Assembly: GCA_900546325.1 (NCBI GenBank)
Contig: URCR01000011.1
Location: 1-64,000, forward strand
Source: an uncultured Lachnospiraceae bacterium
Lineage (GTDB): Bacteria > Bacillota > Clostridia > Lachnospirales > Lachnospiraceae
Direction of reading: 5' to 3'
Length of the DNA stretch: 64,000 nt
Part shown: one piece after another, positions 9,184-17,592 of the stretch
How positions within the stretch are numbered: the first letter of the stretch is position 1
How the letters are laid out: each line of letters begins with the position of its first letter
Made by a program: the position numbers and the translations under genes
Notes under the pieces: model-generated
Database searches by the model: none
Told to the model about the DNA's origin: nothing
Seen by the model: the letters and a program-made list of their open reading frames with translations, nothing else

Positions 9184-9720
9184 TTACTGTGCAGGCTGCT
9201 CGTCACCCTGGGCCTCTTCAGCCGGCTGCGCTTCCGCGTCTGCAGTTACAATGACCTCTTTTGTATCACTGGTCACCCGATTTGTGGAATTTTCTATGGT
9301 GCTGATAGCCACTGCATAATAATACATGGTTCCCTCTTCCTGGGTAGAAGGTGTAAAAGTATTTTCCGTCTCTCCCTCAATCACAGTTCCGCCGCCATTG
9401 GTATTGGTCTGACTCTTATACCACTGATAGGTAATAGTTCCGCCATCAGAAGAAGTAGCTTCCACAGTCAGGGGCTCTGCTGTATCTCCTTTTTTATATG
9501 TCACAGAACCGCTTAAATTGGTGGTCAGTTCCGGCTTGGCCACCTCAATTTTAGACTCTGTACTCTCCTCTTTCTCTGTGCTGTCTTCCTCCGCCTTCTG
9601 GGAATCTGTTTTCTCCAGAACCTTGTCCAGCACATGCTCTGCTTTGCATGCTATCATGGAAAATGCCAGACAGCTCAAAGTCAGTATTATCATCGCTTTT
9701 TTCAGCCATTTATTTTTCAC
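9184..9720 (-). CDS. Secreted lipoprotein with an Ig-like domain
   Basis: A 178-residue protein starting at GTG with AGGAGG in front. A lipoprotein signal peptide ends in the lipobox SMIAC (Cys at about residue 25). A charged Glu/Lys/Ser-rich linker follows, then one Ig-like domain (about residues 70-160) with ITYQWYKS and TMYYYAVAIS, then an acidic Glu/Gln/Ala tail. The domain resembles the bacterial surface modules that carry a YQWY strand. It has its own promoter and a strong terminator, so it is a one-gene unit inserted between rpmF and plsX. The ligand is unknown. Confidence 0.75.
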   Translation of the reverse strand: MKNKWLKKAMIILTLSCLAFSMIACKAEHVLDKVLEKTDSQKAEEDSTEKEESTESKIEVAKPELTTNLSGSVTYKKGDTAEPLTVEATSSDGGTITYQWYKSQTNTNGGGTVIEGETENTFTPSTQEEGTMYYYAVAISTIENSTNRVTSDTKEVIVTADAEAQPAEEAQGDEQPAQ

Positions 9721-9755
9721 GGTATTACCTCCTTGTCATTCTTACTCCCTCACAT

Positions 9756-9784
9756 ATATTAACTTATTTTTTCAAAAACCGCAA
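9756..9784 (-). promoter_or_regulatory. Promoter of the lipoprotein gene
   Basis: The -35 TTGCGG (9784-9779), a 17-base spacer and the -10 TAATAT (9761-9756) lie about 35 bases before the GTG start. Confidence 0.6.
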
Positions 9785-9847
9785 GTTTTTCCTTTAAAAT
9801 ATTACAAAAATATTAATTTATATGTGTCAGAAATGTGTCAAAGACGC

Positions 9848-9886
9848 AAAATAAGAGGCCTGAACAAATGCCAGACCTCTTATTTT
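9848..9886 (-). terminator. Terminator after rpmF
   Basis: An 11-bp stem, AAAATAAGAGG/CCTCTTATTTT, has a 17-base loop and lies just after the rpmF stop. The T-rich right arm serves as the release tract on the minus strand. Confidence 0.7.
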
Positions 9887-9896
9887 ATAAGGAAAA

Positions 9897-10082
9897 TTAA
9901 GCTTCTTCCATGTTGATGATTTCTTTTTTGTTGTAAGAACCACAAGTTTTACAAACTCTGTGAGGCATCATTAATGCGCCACATTTGCTGCATTTTACTA
10001 AGTTCGGAGCGCTCATTTTCCAGTTTGCTCTTCTTTTATCTCTTCTTGCTTTAGAAGATTTATTCTTTGGACAGATGGACAT
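9897..10082 (-). CDS. rpmF: 50S ribosomal protein L32
   Basis: A 61-residue ribosomal protein. The N-terminal basic block PKNKSSKARRDKRRANW is typical of L32, and four cysteines in CSKCG and CKTCG form the zinc-binding knuckle of the C+ type. It lies three bases after DUF177, the standard DUF177-rpmF pair, with AAGGAGG upstream of the ATG. Confidence 0.97.
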   Translation of the reverse strand: MSICPKNKSSKARRDKRRANWKMSAPNLVKCSKCGALMMPHRVCKTCGSYNKKEIINMEEA

Positions 10083-10085
10083 AGG

Positions 10086-10613
10086 TTACACCTCCTTAAA
10101 TTTGCTAAATATATCACTGATTACCGCCATTCTGGGGTCAGGGCTGGACTGGTCACAGTCACAAGAGCCTTCGTTCCAATCTTTCCCGCATTTGGGACAG
10201 ATTCCCCGGCAGTCCTCTTTACATAGAACCCTTAAAGGCCAATGGATTAAAATCTCATTATGCACTAACTGCTCTACGTCCAGGCTGCAACCTGTGACAT
10301 AATTAATTTCATCTAAGTCTTTTATCCTGTCTTCCTTTGAGGCCTGCATATCAATCTCCTGCTCAAAGTTTATGTCAAATTCAGTGGGAACATCCTTTAA
10401 ACACTTATCACAGGGAATGTTGACAGTTATCCTGCCCTTCGCCTCGATTTTCAGAACCTTCTTTCCCGTATTTGTAATAGTCAGCGAAAGGGGCTCTTTT
10501 TCCGCAACTGGGAAGTCTCCCAGCTTTGATTGAAAGGAATCCATGGAAACAGGTGCTTCAACAACCTGTGTCTTTCCTTCCAGGGATAAAATTTCCGATA
10601 AATCAATTAGCAT
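10086..10613 (-). CDS. yceD: DUF177 (YceD) family protein
   Basis: A 175-residue protein of the DUF177/YceD family, linked in bacteria and plants to 23S rRNA accumulation and normally encoded next to rpmF, as here. The C-terminal half carries zinc-type cysteines: CDKC, CKEDCRGICPKCG and CDCD. It is the first gene after a consensus promoter. Its precise activity is not established. Confidence 0.9.
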   Translation of the reverse strand: MLIDLSEILSLEGKTQVVEAPVSMDSFQSKLGDFPVAEKEPLSLTITNTGKKVLKIEAKGRITVNIPCDKCLKDVPTEFDINFEQEIDMQASKEDRIKDLDEINYVTGCSLDVEQLVHNEILIHWPLRVLCKEDCRGICPKCGKDWNEGSCDCDQSSPDPRMAVISDIFSKFKEV

Positions 10614-10639
10614 AATAGTCTCCTAATCACACCTTGTAA

Positions 10640-10668
10640 ATTATACATAGGATTTTATGGTTTGTCAA
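10640..10668 (-). promoter_or_regulatory. Consensus promoter of DUF177-rpmF
   Basis: A perfect -35 TTGACA (10668-10663), a 17-base spacer and a perfect -10 TATAAT (10645-10640) match the vegetative sigma-A consensus. The promoter begins just past the ackA stop codon. Confidence 0.9.
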
Positions 10669-10671
10669 CCA

Positions 10672-11868
10672 TTATTTTTGAACTAATTCAGCTGTTTCCT
10701 GGCAAATTGCCAATTCTTCGTTTGTAGGAACAATTGCAACAGTTACTTTCGAATCCGGTGTAGAGATAACTTTGTTTTCTCCTCTTGTCTGGTTTGCTTC
10801 TTCGTCCAGAGTGATTCCCAGGTAGCTTAAACCTTTGACAACCGTTTCTCTTACAGGAATTGCATTTTCACCGATACCACCTGTAAAGGCAATGGCATCC
10901 ACACCATTCATAGCTGCTGCGTAAGAACCGATGTATTTGATGATTCTGTAGCACAGACAGTCTACTGCACGTTTCGCATCTTCGTTGCCCTGCTCTCTGG
11001 CTTCGTTTAAATCACGGAAATCGCTGGAAAGTCCTTTGGAAAGTCCCATCAGACCGGATTTTTTATTCAGAATATTTACCATTTCCGTAACATCAATATT
11101 TTCTTTTTTGCAAATAAAATCTAAAACAGCCGGATCCAGATCACCGGAACGCGTTCCCATTACCAGACCTTCCAACGGTGTAAGACCCATGGAAGTATCT
11201 ACACATTTACCGTTCACTACCGCACTGATGGAAGAACCGTTTCCTAAATGAGCAACAATAACTTTAGAGTTATCCGGGTCTAATCCCAGGAACTTGATGG
11301 TTTCTTTGGAAACAAATCTGTGAGAAGTTCCGTGGAAGCCGTATTTACGAACTTTATATTTTTCATAATATTCATATGGAATAGCATACATATATGCTTT
11401 TTCCGGCATGGTCTGATGGAAAGCCGTGTCAAAGACTGCTACATTCGGTTTGCCAGGCATTAATTCCATACATGCACGGATACCCATTAAGTTTGCAGGA
11501 TTGTGCAGAGGTCCTAAATCACAGCATTCTTCAATAACAGAGATAACCTCGTCATCAATGATGCAGGAATCGGAAATTTTTGCACCGCCGTGCAGAACAC
11601 GGTGTCCGATAGCTTCTACTTCATCTAAGCTTTTCAATACACCTGTTTTCGGATTTACCAGTGCATCCAGAACCATTTTGATGGCCTCTGTATGTGTTGG
11701 CATAGATGCCTCTGTCGTTTCCTTTTCTCCGCCTGTTGGCTGATATACCAGTCTTCCGTCAAGTCCGATACGCTCGCACAGACCTTTTGCTGCTACGGCT
11801 TCTGTCTCGGAATTGATTAACTGGAATTTCAGTGATGAACTTCCGCAGTTTACTACTAATACGTTCAT
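10672..11868 (-). CDS. ackA: Acetate kinase
   Basis: A 398-residue enzyme making ATP from acetyl phosphate, the energy-yielding step of acetate fermentation. Family motifs are NCGSSSLKFQL near the start, the catalytic-site segment VFDTAFHQTMP, HLGNGSSISAV, GTRSGDLDP and FTGGIGENA. The ATG at 11868 follows GGAGGAAGAAAAT, and the in-frame GTG/ATT-type extension upstream is not needed. The usual partner pta is not in the window. It has its own promoter. Confidence 0.97.
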   Translation of the reverse strand: MNVLVVNCGSSSLKFQLINSETEAVAAKGLCERIGLDGRLVYQPTGGEKETTEASMPTHTEAIKMVLDALVNPKTGVLKSLDEVEAIGHRVLHGGAKISDSCIIDDEVISVIEECCDLGPLHNPANLMGIRACMELMPGKPNVAVFDTAFHQTMPEKAYMYAIPYEYYEKYKVRKYGFHGTSHRFVSKETIKFLGLDPDNSKVIVAHLGNGSSISAVVNGKCVDTSMGLTPLEGLVMGTRSGDLDPAVLDFICKKENIDVTEMVNILNKKSGLMGLSKGLSSDFRDLNEAREQGNEDAKRAVDCLCYRIIKYIGSYAAAMNGVDAIAFTGGIGENAIPVRETVVKGLSYLGITLDEEANQTRGENKVISTPDSKVTVAIVPTNEELAICQETAELVQK

Positions 11869-11948
11869 ATTTTCTTCCTCCGCTATCATTAGATAATCTA
11901 TACAGAATTTCTGTATCTTTGGCCTTTAAAAAGACCATTCTTAGAAGT

Positions 11949-11977
11949 ATTATACAACGTTTTTGTGGGACAAACAA
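11949..11977 (-). promoter_or_regulatory. Promoter of ackA
   Basis: The -35 TTGTTT (11977-11972), a 17-base spacer and a perfect -10 TATAAT (11954-11949) lie about 80 bases before the ackA start. Confidence 0.65.
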
Positions 11978-12011
11978 GTTCTAAAGTTAAAACAGTTTGT
12001 CTTTCTCTCAT

Positions 12012-12620
12012 TTATTGCAGCATTCTTATCACAAAGAAAACACTCTCCAGCCCGGCAACCACACTTCCCATAACAAAAAGTATGGTATTCGCCAATCCAT
12101 ATGCATGGAACCATCCTAAGGATACCCCGCCTTTCAAAGGATAGAGCAGCCTTACTCTTCTCTTATTAAATATGTCTGTCGCAAGATGAGATATAAATCC
12201 TACTGCAAAATAAATAACCGCGTTTTTCCATATCACTCCCACTGCACAAGAGAGCAGTATCAATGCTAAGATTGAGTGCATAAATGACCTGTGAGGCTGT
12301 TCTTTACCAAAGGCGCAAATACCTACGAAAAGAAGTATACCAAAAATCATTTTTCCATAACCGCTGCTATATATCACCCTGTTTATAATCCCCGTATGAA
12401 AAAACTTGTCCAAAAACAAGGCCAAGGCTATAACAGCCACTGAAAGCCCTGTTATTTTATCCGCATCTTTATGTGAAGCTGATGTTCCCACATCAATATC
12501 ACTTATCAATGCACCCAATCCGCCAATGCCAACAGCAAGAATCATTTCAGAAACACTGGCGGGCTGTGTCACTGCTAAAGCAGCCGCAATTCCTACTGTC
12601 ATGTGTGTTTTTCCTAACAA
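12012..12620 (-). CDS. YdjM-like membrane protein (putative metal-dependent hydrolase)
   Basis: A 202-residue protein with several hydrophobic helices. Conserved polar residues typical of the YdjM/DUF457 family are GKTHMTVG at the start, ISDIDVG, EQPHRSFMHS and FISHLATDIFN; the histidines and aspartates could bind a metal at the membrane face. Family members are described as inner-membrane metal-dependent hydrolases, some under LexA control; the substrate is unknown. It is the last apparently intact gene before the region of broken genes. Confidence 0.75.
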   Translation of the reverse strand: MLGKTHMTVGIAAALAVTQPASVSEMILAVGIGGLGALISDIDVGTSASHKDADKITGLSVAVIALALFLDKFFHTGIINRVIYSSGYGKMIFGILLFVGICAFGKEQPHRSFMHSILALILLSCAVGVIWKNAVIYFAVGFISHLATDIFNKRRVRLLYPLKGGVSLGWFHAYGLANTILFVMGSVVAGLESVFFVIRMLQ

Positions 12621-12670
12621 AATATTCTCCTTTGTTTCTATTTGTCCTGGTGATGGATTGTATAAAGCGT

Positions 12671-13000
12671 CTATGACACCTCTGCCAGTTTCACTTTACA
12701 CCGTTTCATATAACACGCAATTCCATATTTTAAAATTTTATCTACTCCGTTTTCCCGGAGTTCTTCGTCATACTTCCGTTCCTCCTTATACCTCTTCACA
12801 TCAACCCTTTCACGCTGCGTTAAATATCCGGTCATAAATAAAAGGCTCCAGACGTTCTCTAAAGACTGATACATTTCCGGATAGATAAGTTCTTGATGAA
12901 TTTCTTAACAGCATCATTACTGCTGGTATTGATCCAATAGTTTTCCGGGAAAGAATCTGCATAATCTTTTATTTTATCACAGTAGTTCAATAATTTCTTA
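12671..13000 (-). pseudogene. Remnant of an AAA-ATPase/PD-(D/E)XK nuclease gene (DUF1703 type)
   Basis: The first part (about 13000-12890, minus) reads CDKIKDYADSFPENYWINTSSNDAVKKFIK and then meets a stop. The continuation is in another frame: ELIYPEMYQSLENVWS, then FMTGYLTQRER and ILKYGIACYMKRCKVK at the end. Both pieces match the C-terminal part of the large AAA-ATPase-like/DUF1703 proteins that are multicopy in gut Bacteroidetes and Clostridia. The segment that should lie between them is missing, so a deletion has joined the two halves out of frame. The N-terminal ATPase domain is absent. The family's function is not settled. Confidence 0.7.
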
Positions 13001-13001
13001 T

Positions 13002-13361
13002 GGTATCATTGCTCTTTCAGTTTATATGCTGTTGGGAGTTATGATACAGAAAGATGAGTTTTATATCTTTGGGTACAGACCAGTGTTAGTTTTGTCTGGT
13101 TCAATGGAGCCGTATATGGAAACAAACTCCATTGCTATTGTACAGAAAACGAAAGGCATCAAAGAAGACGATGTAGTTATGTTTCGTATAAATGAAGATA
13201 CAAAGGTTTGCCACCGAGCAGTTACTATTGATGCCGAAGGTAACATCACAACAAAAGGTGACAACAACGAGAAAGCGGATGACGACACTTTAATCAAAGT
13301 ATATCATCTCTTCCACGAAACAGTCAACCTTGCCACAAGTGGCAACTCCCCCCACCACTAA
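13002..13361 (+). pseudogene. Truncated SipW-type signal peptidase I
   Basis: The frame opens within a hydrophobic stretch (YGIIALSVYMLLGV) without a convincing ribosome-binding site. The catalytic serine box VLSGSMEPYM follows, then DDVVMFRI, the second catalytic motif VCHRAV and TTKGDNNEKADDD. This is the SipW/archaeal type, with His in place of the catalytic Lys. After about residue 95 the sequence loses similarity and ends in LATSGNSPHH, without the expected C-terminal strand and membrane helix. Both ends look lost, so I call it a remnant. It is the only plus-strand piece between two minus-strand accessory genes. Confidence 0.6.
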
Positions 13362-13419
13362 ATGAAATGAGAAAGGCTACCAAATACCTCTCAGTAAATA
13401 GTAGCCTGCTCTTAATACC

Positions 13420-14286
13420 CTATTTCGTTGTCAGCATATTCTGCTTGATTTCTTCAATTTGCTCTTTTGAAAAGCCTGTTGCTCTCATAATAACTACTGT
13501 ATCTACTTCATCTTTAATTAAACTTTCTGCCATACGAATAGTACGTTTTTGTTCAGCTAAGTTGATTGCCTCTTGTTTCTCTTCTTCTAATATCTGGAAT
13601 ACTTTCGTCATGCTCAAATACCTCCTTACTACCTTTGCATAATCTCTGTCTATAAACTTATCACTGCTCACCAGAATACCTGTGATAACAAATGCCTGTG
13701 TGTTTTCATCATCAATCTGTTTAGCCAAATCTACTACTTGCTCAATCATTCTCTGTTTTTCTTCTTTGCCTTTCTTGGCAAGTGGAAGAATGATAAGCTG
13801 CATAAGTTCCTTATCTGATAATGTTTCATTATTCTCCAGTTTCTTTTTAATAGATTGGTAGATTTCAGCATCTGGCAGGCTATGAATGAATACCTGCTCC
13901 ATTTTCAGAGTCAAACATGGTATTTCCCACGTATCTTCTGCGTGTTCCACGTCTCCCGTATAAATTACAATCATACGCAGTTTAGGTATGACTTTGTTCT
14001 GTGAGTCATATCTGTGCATAATCCTGCCAATATAGTTAATATACTTCACACGATTAGAAGCCTTATCTTCTGACTCATAGTCTACGATTGCCACTGTGTC
14101 ATCTTCCAGTAAAAACACATTGTCGATACGCATTTCATTTGCCGAAACTGCTGGCAAATTTGTAGGCAATACTTCCTTAATCTTTGGTAGTTTTAAGCCG
14201 TAAGCCCCAAAGGATTTCTCCTTATAGGTTTCGCTCATCAGCTTAAATTCAATGTCTTTGTTCTGATACGCTATCCCTTCTGACAA
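13420..14286 (-). CDS. PD-(D/E)XK nuclease-family protein (Rpn-like)
   Basis: A 288-residue protein starting at TTG, with AAAGGAGGGA and a good promoter upstream, so probably expressed. A restriction-like core is suggested by MRIDNVFLLEDDTVAIVDYESED (D, then D-x(n)-E-x-E) at about residues 51-74 and RMIVIYTG at 104. The C-terminal half is helical and charged, ending in ATGFSKEQIEEIKQNM, as in many Rpn/transposase-associated PD-(D/E)XK proteins of Lachnospiraceae. Such genes are often multicopy. A role in DNA recombination is known only for some relatives. Confidence 0.6.
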   Translation of the reverse strand: MSEGIAYQNKDIEFKLMSETYKEKSFGAYGLKLPKIKEVLPTNLPAVSANEMRIDNVFLLEDDTVAIVDYESEDKASNRVKYINYIGRIMHRYDSQNKVIPKLRMIVIYTGDVEHAEDTWEIPCLTLKMEQVFIHSLPDAEIYQSIKKKLENNETLSDKELMQLIILPLAKKGKEEKQRMIEQVVDLAKQIDDENTQAFVITGILVSSDKFIDRDYAKVVRRYLSMTKVFQILEEEKQEAINLAEQKRTIRMAESLIKDEVDTVVIMRATGFSKEQIEEIKQNMLTTK

Positions 14287-14306
14287 TGCAATCCCTCCTT
14301 TGATAT

Positions 14307-14336
14307 ATTATAACAGTTTCCAATGGGTTCAGTCAA
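14307..14336 (-). promoter_or_regulatory. Promoter of the Rpn-like gene
   Basis: The -35 TTGACT (14336-14331), an 18-base spacer and a perfect -10 TATAAT (14312-14307) lie about 20 bases before the TTG start. Confidence 0.6.
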
Positions 14337-14521
14337 ATACAATGAGCTGTCTAACCGTTGGATTGTCTGGCATTGTAACTCTGTGGAACGGAGTTAAGCA
14401 ATAGGACAGCGAAACATATACATTTTAGCCTATCACAAGGAAAATACCATATCTTTCAGTTTGATGGGCTATCAGTGTGTAAATAGGCACTTTTTAAGGC
14501 TATTAGTGTGACTTTCAATGG
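14337..14521. other. Gene-free stretch at the composition break
   Basis: I see no coding frame here. The only structure is a short direct repeat, GGCTATCAGTGTG (14467) and GGCTATTAGTGTG (14498). GATC use changes from almost none on the left to very frequent on the right within or next to this stretch. Confidence 0.4.
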
Positions 14522-14570
14522 CAAAAAAATAGAAATCGGCTACATTTTCATCTGTAATACCGATTTCTAT
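14522..14570 (-). terminator. Terminator of the rpmE-prfA unit
   Basis: An 11-bp stem, ATAGAAATCGG/CCGATTTCTAT (14560-14570 with 14529-14539), has a 20-base loop and is followed on the minus strand by TTTTTTT. Confidence 0.8.
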
Positions 14571-14632
14571 CTCATTTTTCATAAAATATAAAATACCCTG
14601 CTTTCCCGAAACTCCAGTAATATCAAGGGGTT

Positions 14633-15709
14633 TTAGGCATCTTTTTCTAAGCCGCTTAAGCGCATTGCCTGGTCTGCGGCAATCAGGCTGTCGATCACTT
14701 CATCGAGATCTCCATTGAGAATACTGTCCAATTTATGCAGTGTCAGCTTGATTCTGTGGTCTGTCACACGTCCCTGCGGGAAGTTGTAAGTACGGATCTT
14801 TTCGGAGCGGTCCCCGGTTCCGATCTGACTTCTTCTTGCCTCTGCCTCTGCGGACTGTTGTTTTTCCAACTCTAATTCATACAATTTTGAACGGAGCAAA
14901 CGGAACGCTTTCTCCTTGTTCTGAAGCTGTGACTTCTCCGTCTGGCTGTAGATAACAATTCCAGTCGGATAGTGTGTAAGGCGGACTGCAGAGTCTGTCG
15001 TGTTAACGCATTGCCCACCGTTTCCGGATGCTCTCATCACGTCTATACGGATGTCTTTGTCTTCGATCACAACATCAACTTCCTCAGCTTCCGGCATCAC
15101 GGCAACTGTGATCGTCGATGTATGGATACGTCCGCCGGACTCTGTCTCCGGAACACGCTGTACGCGGTGCACACCGCTTTCGTATTTCATTTTTGAGTAA
15201 ACACCCTGCCCGCTTACCATAAATACGACTTCCTTAAATCCGCCGATTCCATTCTCATTGACAGAAATCAGCTCTGTCTTCCATCTCTTGCTCTCCGCGT
15301 AATGTACATACATTCGATATACTTCCGCCGCAAACAATGCGGACTCATCGCCGCCTGCTCCGGCACGGATCTCTACGATAATATTCTTGTCATCGTTCGG
15401 ATCTTTTGGAAGAAGAAGAATCTTTAATTCGTGTTCCAGCTCTTCTACACGTTTTTTCGATGTGCTAAGTTCCTCTTTTGCAAGTTCTCTCATCTCCTCA
15501 TCGGATTCTATCTCCAGCATCTCCTCACTGTCCGCGATAGACTGCTTTGCTTTTTTATATTCTGTATATGCCTCCACGATCGGAGTTAAGTCTGCCTGTT
15601 CTTTCATCAACTTCCGGAAGCGTCCCTGATCATTCGCAACGTCCGGTTCCTGAAGTTCGCCCATGATCTCCTCATAGCGGATCAACAGATCTTCTAATTT
15701 GTCAAACAT
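14633..15709 (-). CDS. prfA: Peptide chain release factor 1
   Basis: A 358-residue factor that releases the peptide at UAA and UAG. The peptidyl-hydrolysis motif reads SGNGGQCVNTTDSAVR, with Cys where many species have His, and GAGGDESALFA lies before it. The start ATG at 15709 has GAGGAATAGAT in front and gives MFDKLEDLLIRYEE; the longer open frame overlaps prmC and is not needed. It lies 19 bases after prmC, the enzyme that methylates the GGQ glutamine, a classic functional pair. This is the first gene to the right of the composition break. Confidence 0.97.
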   Translation of the reverse strand: MFDKLEDLLIRYEEIMGELQEPDVANDQGRFRKLMKEQADLTPIVEAYTEYKKAKQSIADSEEMLEIESDEEMRELAKEELSTSKKRVEELEHELKILLLPKDPNDDKNIIVEIRAGAGGDESALFAAEVYRMYVHYAESKRWKTELISVNENGIGGFKEVVFMVSGQGVYSKMKYESGVHRVQRVPETESGGRIHTSTITVAVMPEAEEVDVVIEDKDIRIDVMRASGNGGQCVNTTDSAVRLTHYPTGIVIYSQTEKSQLQNKEKAFRLLRSKLYELELEKQQSAEAEARRSQIGTGDRSEKIRTYNFPQGRVTDHRIKLTLHKLDSILNGDLDEVIDSLIAADQAMRLSGLEKDA

Positions 15710-15728
15710 ATCTATTCCTCCATTTCTC

Positions 15729-16562
15729 TCATCTATTGTACATGCCGGATACGACACGGTCAAGTCCTGCCAGGTCCTTTTTTACTGACACTTCTGTAAA
15801 TCCGGCTTCTTCCATCATCTTTGCCACATCCTCTCCCTGATCATGCCCGATCTCAAAGAGGAGCCAGCCGCCGCATTTTAAATGCGCCCGGCTTTGTTCT
15901 GTAATCTTCCTGTAAAAATGCAGTCCGTCTTCTTTCCCATCCAGAGCGATCATCGGATCATGAAGTCTTACTTCTTCTTCCAGTTCCTCTATAACCTCTG
16001 TGCGGATATACGGTGGATTCGATACAATCAGGTCATAATCTCCATGGATCTGGTCAAACAGGTCGCTCCTTTGCAAAGTAACCTGTTCTTCCAGTCTCTT
16101 TGCATTTCTTTCTGCCACTTGCAGCGCCTGCTCTGAAATATCTGCCCCTACCGCCTTGATACCTTTCCGGTAATGTGCCAGGCTCAGCAAAATGCAGCCT
16201 GACCCGGTGCACATATCCAACACCTCTTCGGTTCCTCTTAAATGGCAAAGTGCTTCTTCCACAAGCACTTCTGTATCCTGTCTTGGAATCAGCACATGCT
16301 CGTTGACAAAGAATGTCAGACCCATAAATTCCTGCTCCCCCGTAATATGCTGAAGCGGAATTCTCTGCGCTCTTCTGCCGATACAGTCAAAATATCGCTT
16401 GACTGCTTCTTCCTCTGCCGGCTCACTCTGTTTCAGATAGTACATCGTTCTGCTGATTCCTGTCACATACTCCAGCAGATACCAGGCATCCAGTTCTGCT
16501 TCCGCAATCTCCGCCTGCTTCAGCTGTCGGATTCCTTCCTTATATAACTCCTGTATCGTCAT
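15729..16562 (-). CDS. prmC: Release-factor glutamine methyltransferase
   Basis: A 277-residue SAM-dependent methyltransferase that modifies the GGQ glutamine of RF1/RF2. The N-terminal helical substrate domain covers about residues 1-85, with SRTMYYLKQSEP. The Rossmann domain has VLDMCTGSGCILLSLA (SAM loop) and the catalytic SNPPYI. AAAGGTGG precedes the ATG. It is followed directly by its substrate gene prfA. Confidence 0.96.
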   Translation of the reverse strand: MTIQELYKEGIRQLKQAEIAEAELDAWYLLEYVTGISRTMYYLKQSEPAEEEAVKRYFDCIGRRAQRIPLQHITGEQEFMGLTFFVNEHVLIPRQDTEVLVEEALCHLRGTEEVLDMCTGSGCILLSLAHYRKGIKAVGADISEQALQVAERNAKRLEEQVTLQRSDLFDQIHGDYDLIVSNPPYIRTEVIEELEEEVRLHDPMIALDGKEDGLHFYRKITEQSRAHLKCGGWLLFEIGHDQGEDVAKMMEEAGFTEVSVKKDLAGLDRVVSGMYNR

Positions 16563-16642
16563 ATTGCCACCTTTTTATAAATCATTTCTATGGTTTCTGC
16601 CAGCTTTCCTGTAATCTCTTTTTCAGTCCTGCCGTTCTTCTC

Positions 16643-17560
16643 TTACGGCTTTTCCGGAAAATTTTCTTTTTTGTATTTTCTCCAGTCAAAGACCGCCTCC
16701 ACCGAATAGATCGCCACTTCGATCATATCGTCTTCCGGTTCCTTCGTTGTCAGATTCTGGAGCGCCAGCCCCGGCTTACTAAGAAGTTCAATCAGCGGAT
16801 TGTCTGTATTTCCCGCCAGCCGGATGATTTCATAGGAAATCCCTGCAATCACAGGAAGCAGTGCAATCCTGAGCAGCACTCTTAATACCGGAGATTCTGT
16901 TGTAATAAAAAAGCAGACAATAATACTGACAAACAATACAAAAAACAAAAAGCTTGTCCCACATCTTTTGTGCTGCTTGGAACTTTTTCTTACATTTTCA
17001 ACAGTCAGATCCATCCCGTGTTCAATACAGTTGATACATTTATGTTCTGCCCCATGATACATGAAGACGCGCTGAATGTCTTTCATCCTTGAGATCAGCA
17101 AAATATATGCGACAAAAAGTATGATTCTGACAATTCCCTCTGCGACAGTCCTCACAAACCGGCTTGTCACAAACGGCTTCAGAAGATTCGACAGCATGTA
17201 GGGAAGAATCATAAATATTACAACCGCGATCACGACAGAACATGCCATCGTGATTCCCATGATCAGATTCTCCTGCTTCTCTTTTTTCGCAGCTTCCTTC
17301 TCACTTAGTTCTTCTTCCTCAAAGAAACTTGCAGAATACGAGAGTGTCTTCATTCCCAGAACAAGTGAATCTATGAAACTAAAAATGCCTCTCACGAACG
17401 GAAGCTTTGTCAGCTTTTTCCATTTGACAATCCCATGATATGCTTCCTTCTGAAGCGCAATCTCTCCGTCCGGCTTTCTCACTGCCACCGCATACTGATC
17501 CCCGTTCTTCATCATCACGCCTTCTAAGACAGCCTGCCCGCCAATGTTTGATGACTTCAT
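16643..17560 (-). CDS. DUF1385 family membrane protein
   Basis: A 305-residue protein with the DUF1385 signature near the start, NIGGQAVLEGVMMKNGDQYAVAVRKPDG. Hydrophobic segments lie at about residues 100-125, 140-165 and 205-245. It also has YHGAEHKCINCIEHG, a conserved His/Cys-bearing motif that could bind metal. It sits between rpmE and prmC, the usual place in Clostridia. The family is uncharacterised, though it often lies beside ribosomal and translation genes. The start has AAGGAGGCAGATCT. Confidence 0.88.
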   Translation of the reverse strand: MKSSNIGGQAVLEGVMMKNGDQYAVAVRKPDGEIALQKEAYHGIVKWKKLTKLPFVRGIFSFIDSLVLGMKTLSYSASFFEEEELSEKEAAKKEKQENLIMGITMACSVVIAVVIFMILPYMLSNLLKPFVTSRFVRTVAEGIVRIILFVAYILLISRMKDIQRVFMYHGAEHKCINCIEHGMDLTVENVRKSSKQHKRCGTSFLFFVLFVSIIVCFFITTESPVLRVLLRIALLPVIAGISYEIIRLAGNTDNPLIELLSKPGLALQNLTTKEPEDDMIEVAIYSVEAVFDWRKYKKENFPEKP

Positions 17561-17592
17561 AGATCTGCCTCCTTATATTTCTTTACAATGTT

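Noticed and set aside
9184..9720. The lipoprotein as part of a DUF177-rpmF-plsX operon
   Set aside because: It has its own promoter and is bounded on both sides by hairpin terminators.
13330..13345. TTGCCAC-AA-GTGGCAA as a terminator or attachment site
   Set aside because: The arms are only seven bases, inside the end of the peptidase remnant, with no T-run and no second copy seen nearby.
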